A stretch of DNA of 12,911 bases. It comes from Caryophanales bacterium UBA4869 (lineage in GTDB: Bacteria > Bacillota_I > Bacilli_A > RFN20 > CAG-288). Shown here in pieces: positions 7,520-12,911 of this stretch (the stretch's first letter is position 1; each line of letters begins with the position of its first letter). The stretch spans positions 24,209 through 37,119 of the forward strand of contig DHDT01000009.1 of assembly GCA_002399505.1 (NCBI GenBank), in the 5' to 3' direction. The notes under the pieces were generated by a model that was given only the letters and a program-made list of their open reading frames with translations, had not been told where the DNA came from and made no database searches. The translations under genes were made by a program, and so were the position numbers.

Positions 7520-8320
7520 CTAATGTTTTGACGTTAAGAGGATTGCATTATATAGAAGGCAGAGAGAAGTCAGGACTCCGGTTCCCCCGGGAACTGGAGT
7601 ATAGGCCTTGATTTCATTCTCTTCGGGAACGAATCCCAAGTCTCCGCCGTCAGCGCTATAACCGCAGTCGATGACGATACTGTTTTTGTTGAGACTCTCT
7701 CTTTTTATGACGCCCTGGTGTCCGCTGGCTAAGACGATCAAGTCAGCCAGGCTGGCTTCTTCGTTGAGCTTTGAAGACGGGACTTTTGAATGACCTATTT
7801 CGACCAAGGCATTCTTGCTTATGAAGTAACGGGAAATAGGCAGACCAACTGACAGGCTTCTTCCGATGATCAGTACTTTTCTGCCGGTCACATCGATATT
7901 GTAGCCTTCGATTATGGTCTTGACGCTTCTTGCTATAGCCGGAAGATAATCCAGATCTCCTTCTAAGAGATGAGCCCTATTGATAGGAGTCACCATATCA
8001 GGGTCAAATAGGGGATTGAGAAGATTGATGTATTCTTCTTCATAGTCGACTCCCAAAGGTTTTCCGATGACCGTATATAATCCTTTTGATTCTTCCATGA
8101 AGATCTTCATGTTTTCCTCTTTGGATTTATTCTTGTCGATATAGCCTTCTTTATAAGGAACAGAAAGACGATCCAGCATCTTCTTGACTCCGCGAAGATA
8201 GCTCTGAGCCGGAAGATTCTGGCTGTCGGAATAAATATAGAATGACAGATTTTTACCCAGTAAGAGAGAATTGAGCTTTTCTTCTAAACCAGGCTTAAGG
8301 TCTCTCCCACTCAGTATCAT
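7520..8320 (-). CDS. folD: Divergent FolD: methylene-THF dehydrogenase / methenyl-THF cyclohydrolase
   Basis: 266 aa, slightly shorter than typical FolD (about 280-290). The family interconverts 5,10-methylene-THF, 5,10-methenyl-THF and 10-formyl-THF with NAD(P). Family marks: AQSYLRG near residue 38, Asp108 aligned with the DVDG aspartate, nucleotide-binding VLIIGRSLSVGLP (149-161), ADLIVLASG, IVIDCGYS, and PVPGG (242-246). Several normally invariant residues differ. The catalytic Lys of YxxxK is Val45 (Lys46 is one position on), the Gln of VQLPLP aligns with Gly86, the CTP segment reads AIA, and PGGVGPMT is PGGTGVLT. The fold and cofactor site look intact, but the cyclohydrolase activity is doubtful by analogy with the known role of that lysine. 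The ATG overlaps the fhs stop as ATGA, so it is coupled to the enzyme that makes 10-formyl-THF. A terminator follows. Confidence 0.87.
   Translation of the reverse strand: MILSGRDLKPGLEEKLNSLLLGKNLSFYIYSDSQNLPAQSYLRGVKKMLDRLSVPYKEGYIDKNKSKEENMKIFMEESKGLYTVIGKPLGVDYEEEYINLLNPLFDPDMVTPINRAHLLEGDLDYLPAIARSVKTIIEGYNIDVTGRKVLIIGRSLSVGLPISRYFISKNALVEIGHSKVPSSKLNEEASLADLIVLASGHQGVIKRESLNKNSIVIDCGYSADGGDLGFVPEENEIKAYTPVPGGTGVLTSLCLLYNAILLTSKH
7547..7573 (-). promoter_or_regulatory. Possible promoter inside the end of folD for the ABC genes
   Basis: The minus strand carries a perfect TATAAT (7552-7547) with a weak CTGACT (7573-7568) at a short 15-nt spacing. The predicted start near 7540 would place the folD terminator hairpin within the leader of the ABC transcript. 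The hexamer also encodes part of LLYNAI, so it may be fortuitous. Confidence 0.3.
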
Positions 8321-9927
8321 AATTTCATCTTCTTGCTTGCCGGGACTTTGGGAAGACCGGGCATCGTAACAATGGAACCAGTCAGAGGGACGATGAAATG
8401 AGCGCCAGTGAATAGACGCAGGCCCTTGACGTGAATTGTATGCTTAGGGACATTGAGAAGATGAGGATCATCGCTTAAGGAGTTTGGAGTCTTAGATATA
8501 CAGACTGAGAAGGAGCTCAATCCTTCTTTTTCATATTCGTCGATTTTTGCATTGACTTCATCACTGTATTCGACACAGCTGGCGCCGTATATCTTTGTGC
8601 AGATGGTTTCGATTTTCTCTTTGATGGACATTTTAGAATCAACCAAAGGACGATAGTCTTCGCCGTTGTTGTTGTCAGCCATCTCTTTGGCTTTGGAAGC
8701 TAATTCCAAAGCGCCTTTAGGTCCATCGATATAGGAAGTATTCAAGGCATAGGAGATAGAAATAGAATCGAGGTAGTCTTCCACTACCTTGATTTCTTCA
8801 TCAGAATCGTCTTTGAAGCGGTTGATTGAGGCTAAGACCGGCACATGATAGAGGCTGACATTGCTGAGGTGTTTTCCTAAATTTGCCAAACCGATTCTGA
8901 CAGCGTCAGGATCAGAATTATGAAGGTCTTCGAATTTTACTCCGCCGTGAAGCTTTAAGGCTCTGATGGTGGCAACCATGACGATGAGATTAGGTTTGAA
9001 GTCGCCTAGAGGACAGGCGATATCCAAGAATTTCTCCATTCCCAAATCAGAACCGAAGCCTGCCTCAGTTACTACATAGTCGGCTAATTTCAAAGAGAGG
9101 TCAGATGCTATAAGAGAGTTGCAGCCATGCGCGATGTTGGCAAAAGGACCGCCGTGGACAATAGCAGGAGTGTGATATTTGGTCTGAACCAGGTTAGGAA
9201 GAAGAGCATCTTTCATCAGCTTATGGATAGCCGCTCGGCATTCAAGTGCTTTGACTTTTATCGCCTTCCCGTCAAGATCGTAGGCGACTGTCATTTCCTC
9301 AACCCGGTTGAGGAAATCATCTTCGTCTTTGGAAAGACAGAAGATAGCCATAATCTCACTGGCGGCTGTTATGACAAAGGAAGAACGGTGTTTAGGACCG
9401 GTCTTAGCCTGTAAACAGGTCTCAATCTCACGTAAAGAGCGGTCATTCATATCCATGGCTCTGGGGAAGATCACTCTTTCAGGATCTACTCTCAAGTCGG
9501 AATTCTGGAACAGCTCATTGTCGATAAGAGCCGCGATCAGATTGTTGGAACTTGTCAGAGCGTGGATATCACCGGTGAAATGAAGATTGATGTCATCTTC
9601 GGGATGAAGTGTTTCCTCGCCGCCTCCGCATCCTCCGCCTTTGACTCCGAATACCGGTCCTAAGGAGGGTTCACGAAGACAGACTAAAGCTTTCTCGCCT
9701 TTTAAGGCAAGACCATCGGCTAAACCGATAGCCGTTGTGGTTTTTCCTTCTCCGGCTTTAGTCGGAGTGATGGCAGTACAGAGAATCAGTTTTGCCTTGC
9801 GCTTGAGGTCTTTTGCAAAACCCTGAGTCTCAATCTTGGCTTTGTCTCTTCCGTAATAGACTAAGTCATCTTCGGGAATACCTAATTTTTCAGCAATCTT
9901 CTTGATGTCATAATCACTGTCTTTCAT
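8317..9927 (-). CDS. fhs: Formate-tetrahydrofolate ligase (10-formyl-THF synthetase)
   Basis: 536 aa against about 556 usually. It joins formate to THF using ATP to give 10-formyl-THF, feeding purine synthesis, initiator Met-tRNA formylation and the FolD steps. Landmarks in order: YYGRDKAKI (24-32), the P-loop-like PTKAGEGKTTT (55-65), CLREPSLGP (83-91), a glycine-rich stretch (97-103), INLHFTGD (113-120), HGGPFANIAHGCNS (258-271), VVTEAGFGSDLG (285-296), ATIRALKLHGG (319-329) and FIVPLTGSIVTMPGLPK (511-527). The glycine-rich stretch has an unusual GGGCGGGEETLHP. The tryptophan expected before the GGxG loop (folate-stacking in the Moorella enzyme) aligns with Tyr399. The C terminus stops about 10 residues early. 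The ATG lies 2 nt after the upstream stop with an AGAGAGG-type SD, and its stop overlaps folD. Confidence 0.96.
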   Translation of the reverse strand: MKDSDYDIKKIAEKLGIPEDDLVYYGRDKAKIETQGFAKDLKRKAKLILCTAITPTKAGEGKTTTAIGLADGLALKGEKALVCLREPSLGPVFGVKGGGCGGGEETLHPEDDINLHFTGDIHALTSSNNLIAALIDNELFQNSDLRVDPERVIFPRAMDMNDRSLREIETCLQAKTGPKHRSSFVITAASEIMAIFCLSKDEDDFLNRVEEMTVAYDLDGKAIKVKALECRAAIHKLMKDALLPNLVQTKYHTPAIVHGGPFANIAHGCNSLIASDLSLKLADYVVTEAGFGSDLGMEKFLDIACPLGDFKPNLIVMVATIRALKLHGGVKFEDLHNSDPDAVRIGLANLGKHLSNVSLYHVPVLASINRFKDDSDEEIKVVEDYLDSISISYALNTSYIDGPKGALELASKAKEMADNNNGEDYRPLVDSKMSIKEKIETICTKIYGASCVEYSDEVNAKIDEYEKEGLSSFSVCISKTPNSLSDDPHLLNVPKHTIHVKGLRLFTGAHFIVPLTGSIVTMPGLPKVPASKKMKL

Positions 9928-9929
9928 TA

Positions 9930-11492
9930 TTAATTCCTCTCTTTCAGTATTTTCAGCAACAGACTGATGATAGCTAGTCCGCCGGCTTGGGGAACGGTGG
10001 CAATCGACCCGATAGTCTTATCGTTGGCTCTCACTTTGCTCTTGTTCTTCTCCTTGCCGTCTGAGGCATAGATGCAGTCGATGTCCTGATAAGGCAATTG
10101 GTCTTTGATCAGTTCATCCTTGAAGCTTTTGGCCAGAGGATCACAGGCGTCTTTGAGTTTCCCGTATTTGACTTTGGTAGAATCACAGTGATAGCCAAGA
10201 CCCATCGAAGAAATGAAGATGGAGTTGTCTTGGATGCTCTTTTGATAGAGACTTGTTTTTCCTTTGACAAAGTCGATACAGTCGATGATTATCGAATACT
10301 TTTCTTTTGGCAAGGAATCTATATCTTCTATTTTACTATTATCGGTGACGACTTTAATCAAAGGATTTATTTCTTTCATTCTTTTTTCGGCTACTTCGGT
10401 CTTAGATTTGGAAATATCTCCGTAAACATATAATGCCTGACGATTTAAGTTTGTGGGATCTACCTTGTCAAAATCGATTAATGTAAAAGAAGTGAAACCC
10501 AGACGCACCAAATCGATCAGAGCCAATCCCCCTACTCCGCCTAAGCCACAGAATAAAACGGAAGAGGATTCAATCTTATTCATCACTTCATCGGAAAGGA
10601 CAAGTCTGGTTCTTTTCTTGAGCAGGATGTTGTTGGAAATCAAATCAAAGACTTCATCAGCTGTTCCTTCGATTTCATCCTTGAACTGATTGCGAATGAA
10701 GGTTCTCTGCTTTTTAGCTAACTGATGAGTGTGGATCTTGACTAAAGAGGACATTTCCTCCTGACTCTTATTGTCTTTAAGACCGGCGATGATCTCCTGG
10801 TAGCCAATCGAGATAAAAGAACGTGGATTATCAGGATATTTGATAAGAAGTTTCTTTACTTCTTCGACTAATCCTTCTTTAAACATCTTATCAACTCGTT
10901 CATCTATTTTTTTATTACCCAGATCTTTGTCGACAGTCAGCTTGAAGAAGGTGACCGGATATAGAGGTTTGTCGTCATTCTTTTCCAGCACTTCTTCTCT
11001 GGAGATGCCTTTATCGATAAGACGCAGGGCTCTGATGACTCGACGGGGATTCCTGTTATCGATTTCCTGATAGGTTTTGGGATCTTTTTTTAATAGCAGA
11101 TCCTGCATTTCAGATAATGGCATGTTTTCATAGTCATCAACTTTTTCTTCGTCTTTTTCAAATACATAGTTATAGAGAAGGGCTTTGATGTATAGAAGAG
11201 TGCCGCCCACCACTATCACATCCCGTCCTTCTTTCACATACTTGTCGAGAAGAGGACGGCACTCTTTCTGAAAGGTGAAGACAGATACTTCCTCATCAGG
11301 TTCGAATTCATCATAAAAACTGTATTCGATATCAGCAACATCACTTCTTGTCGGCAAGTCAGTTCCGATTGACATCATCTTATAGCACTGATAGGCGTCA
11401 GCGGAAATGACGGGCATCTTATAAAGCTTAGCTAATTTCAGAGCTAAGGAAGTCTTGCCGCTGGCAGTCTGTCCTAGGATGACATAAATCAA
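9930..11492 (-). CDS. miaA: Fusion of MiaA (tRNA dimethylallyltransferase) with a TcdA-type E1-like domain
   Basis: 520 aa in one uninterrupted frame. Residues 1 to about 285 are a complete MiaA, which transfers dimethylallyl to A37 of tRNAs reading UNN codons (i6A). It has P-loop GQTASGKT (7-14), ISADAYQCY with Asp32, VVGGTLLYI (94-102), NPRRVIRALR (148-157), SIGYQE (228-233) and AKKQRTFIRNQF (259-270). Residues about 293-520 match TcdA/CsdL, which uses ATP to dehydrate t6A37 to cyclic t6A in ANN-decoding tRNAs. It has GLGGVGG (316-322), LIDFDKVDPTNLNRQ (338-352), KSKTEV (362-367), DCIDFVKGK (404-412), DPLAKSFKDEL (451-461) and GSIATVPQAGG (495-505). Usually these are separate proteins. The TTG start overlaps the mutL TGA (TTGA) and has AGGAGG 8 nt upstream. 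Activity of the second domain is inferred; another ThiF-like role is possible but less likely. Confidence 0.9.
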   Translation of the reverse strand: MIYVILGQTASGKTSLALKLAKLYKMPVISADAYQCYKMMSIGTDLPTRSDVADIEYSFYDEFEPDEEVSVFTFQKECRPLLDKYVKEGRDVIVVGGTLLYIKALLYNYVFEKDEEKVDDYENMPLSEMQDLLLKKDPKTYQEIDNRNPRRVIRALRLIDKGISREEVLEKNDDKPLYPVTFFKLTVDKDLGNKKIDERVDKMFKEGLVEEVKKLLIKYPDNPRSFISIGYQEIIAGLKDNKSQEEMSSLVKIHTHQLAKKQRTFIRNQFKDEIEGTADEVFDLISNNILLKKRTRLVLSDEVMNKIESSSVLFCGLGGVGGLALIDLVRLGFTSFTLIDFDKVDPTNLNRQALYVYGDISKSKTEVAEKRMKEINPLIKVVTDNSKIEDIDSLPKEKYSIIIDCIDFVKGKTSLYQKSIQDNSIFISSMGLGYHCDSTKVKYGKLKDACDPLAKSFKDELIKDQLPYQDIDCIYASDGKEKNKSKVRANDKTIGSIATVPQAGGLAIISLLLKILKERN

Positions 11493-12911
11493 AAGCCGGA
11501 CCTCCTGAATATCTTTTCGATATCATCTCGTGAGATCTTGATCAAAGTAGGTCGTCCATGAGGGCAGTTAGCTGGATTCTTGCATTTAGCCAAGTCATTG
11601 AGAAGACCCTGTATCTCTAAAAGAGACATCTGATGATTGGCCTTGATTGATTTTTTGCAGGCGATGTTTGCGATAGTAAGCTTCAACAAAGACTGAGGGT
11701 CAAAGCTTTCGTTGTTCAGGCAGCTGTGAATCGAGTCTTGAAGAACCACACCATCATCTTCCGAGGCTAAAAAAGAAGGTATTTCCGATACTTTGATGGT
11801 CTTGTCTCCGAAAGGCTCTGTCACGATTCCGACACTAAGCAGAAGAGCTTTATGTTCTTCATCATAGTTTTGAAGTTCCTTGAAGGAGAGATCGACAGTG
11901 AGGGGGAAGAGAGGAACTACTCTTGATCTTATCGAACTGAAAAGAGCTTCTGTCTTTTCATAATTGATTCTTTCGGCGGCAGCGTGTTGATCGATGAGAT
12001 AGAAACAGTCGTTGCTGTCACAGACGATATAGGTATGTAGTATCTGACCAAGAGGATGCATCTCAGGCAGTTTGTTTGAGATGTTCTCCTCTTTGAAGAT
12101 GTCTTTATACATATCCGTCTTTTCATACGGATAGGAACTGACAGTTTCTTCTTTCTTCTCTTCCTGGACGGTTTGACTTTCATAGGTCGGTTCAACTGGG
12201 AGAACGTCCTGGAAGAAGTGAGGAGTGTCATTCGGGCAGAGAGGCTTTTCATCTATATAAGAAACAGATTTTTTCTTTTCTTCTTCCTTAAGATCATCGA
12301 TATCAAAAGCTGAGTCATCGATCTTCAGGTCTTTTTCGACTTTGCTGTCTTGACTGGCTTCATAGATAGGACGCTGATTCTTAAGTGTTGAGATGATAGT
12401 GTCTCTGATATCACGGGCCATATCATCCTCTAAGGATATACGAACTTCCTTCTTGGTTGGATGAACGTTGACATCAACTAAAGAGGGGTCGATATCAAGA
12501 CAGATAAGAGCAAAAGGATAGCGAAGCGGAGGAAGATAATCTCTATAAGCATCTTCAATGGCTTTATTTATTTTGTAATCGTAGATACAGCGATTATTGA
12601 GGAAAGTCAAAAGATTATACCTTTTAGAATAGCTGACTTCTGGTTTAGAGATAAAACCTTTGAATGAGAAAGCTACGCCTTCGTTTTTAAGAGGATAGAG
12701 TGATTTGGCTATATCGTTGCCATAGACTTTCTGAATAGTCTCCAAAAGGTCTCCTCTTCCTGAAGTTTTGAATATTTCCTTGCCGTCAATAGCTAAGGAA
12801 AAGGAGATGTTGGGAAAACCTAAGGCCAGATGCTCGACAGTCTCAATGATGTTATAGGTTTCAACCTTTTCTGATTTGAGGTATTTTAGACGGGCCGGGG
12901 TATTGAAGAAG
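11489..12911 (-). CDS. mutL: DNA mismatch repair protein MutL (endonuclease type), 5' end beyond the window
   Basis: About 473 C-terminal residues are visible. The frame stays open to the right edge, beginning FFNTPARLKYL, so the GHKL ATPase N terminus lies outside the window. A TTG at 12745 is an internal leucine codon in GRGDLLETIQ, not the start. Visible parts: the end of the ATPase/transducer domain with VDVNVHPTKKEV (visible 145-156), a Glu/Lys-rich linker (about 175-280), and the C-terminal dimerisation domain. That domain has DQHAAAERINYE (307-318), which fits DQHA-x2-E-x4-E, the metal-binding endonuclease motif. It also has ACKKSIKA, CPHGRPT (449-455) and a final IFRR. MutL therefore should nick the daughter strand after MutS recognition, the MutH-independent mode of Bacillus-type bacteria. 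mutS is probably upstream, outside the window. It overlaps the next gene by 4 nt; mutL-miaA adjacency is widespread. Confidence 0.96.
   Translation of the reverse strand, partial: FFNTPARLKYLKSEKVETYNIIETVEHLALGFPNISFSLAIDGKEIFKTSGRGDLLETIQKVYGNDIAKSLYPLKNEGVAFSFKGFISKPEVSYSKRYNLLTFLNNRCIYDYKINKAIEDAYRDYLPPLRYPFALICLDIDPSLVDVNVHPTKKEVRISLEDDMARDIRDTIISTLKNQRPIYEASQDSKVEKDLKIDDSAFDIDDLKEEEKKKSVSYIDEKPLCPNDTPHFFQDVLPVEPTYESQTVQEEKKEETVSSYPYEKTDMYKDIFKEENISNKLPEMHPLGQILHTYIVCDSNDCFYLIDQHAAAERINYEKTEALFSSIRSRVVPLFPLTVDLSFKELQNYDEEHKALLLSVGIVTEPFGDKTIKVSEIPSFLASEDDGVVLQDSIHSCLNNESFDPQSLLKLTIANIACKKSIKANHQMSLLEIQGLLNDLAKCKNPANCPHGRPTLIKISRDDIEKIFRRSGF

Noticed and set aside
9930..11492. Fusion as an artefact of two overlapping genes
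   Set aside because: The frame is continuous and no SD plus start codon is evident at the domain border near residues 285-293. A true fusion is the simpler reading, though assembly error cannot be excluded from sequence alone.
12745..12911. TTG at 12745 as the mutL start
   Set aside because: The frame is open to the window edge and reads FFNTPARLKYL...GRGDLLETIQ, conserved MutL sequence. The TTG is an internal leucine codon and the gene is simply cut by the edge.

Overview
The window reads as a chromosomal segment from a low- to mid-GC Bacillota (Firmicutes) bacterium, probably an uncultivated or gut-type relative of Bacilli/Erysipelotrichia. This is inferred from the gene families, the AGGAGG-type ribosome binding sites, the sigma-70/SigA-like promoters and the mutL-miaA and greA/uridine-kinase neighbourhoods. 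The genetic code is standard: TAA, TAG and TGA are all used as stops. No rRNA, tRNA, CRISPR array, transposase or phage gene was found, and the region looks like core chromosome.

Left part (1-2700). greA (minus) and a long TGS-type uridine/nucleoside kinase (plus) diverge from a 132-bp region with a promoter for each. The kinase and a small cold-shock protein gene (minus) converge on one hairpin with T-runs on both sides, a bidirectional terminator.

Middle part (2694-7520, minus). Two overlapping genes each encode an ABC ATPase fused to an FtsX/MacB-type permease (645+ and 940 aa), and together they could form a complete heterodimeric machine. The start of the first gene is odd. No ATG, GTG or TTG allows a full-length ATPase domain, and the only good Shine-Dalgarno lies inside the terminator hairpin that follows folD.

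Right part (7520-12911, minus). mutL (cut by the window edge), a miaA-tcdA fusion, fhs and folD are packed with 4-nt overlaps or a 2-nt gap and should form one operon. MutL is the nicking type of mismatch-repair protein. The fused gene joins two enzymes that both act on tRNA position A37: dimethylallyl transfer (i6A) and t6A cyclisation (ct6A). Fhs and FolD are the formate-to-methylene-THF branch of one-carbon metabolism, but this FolD has lost its canonical catalytic lysine and several other signature residues.

The most notable points are the MiaA-TcdA fusion, the altered FolD active site, and the terminator/SD overlap with a probable non-canonical start in front of the ABC pair.
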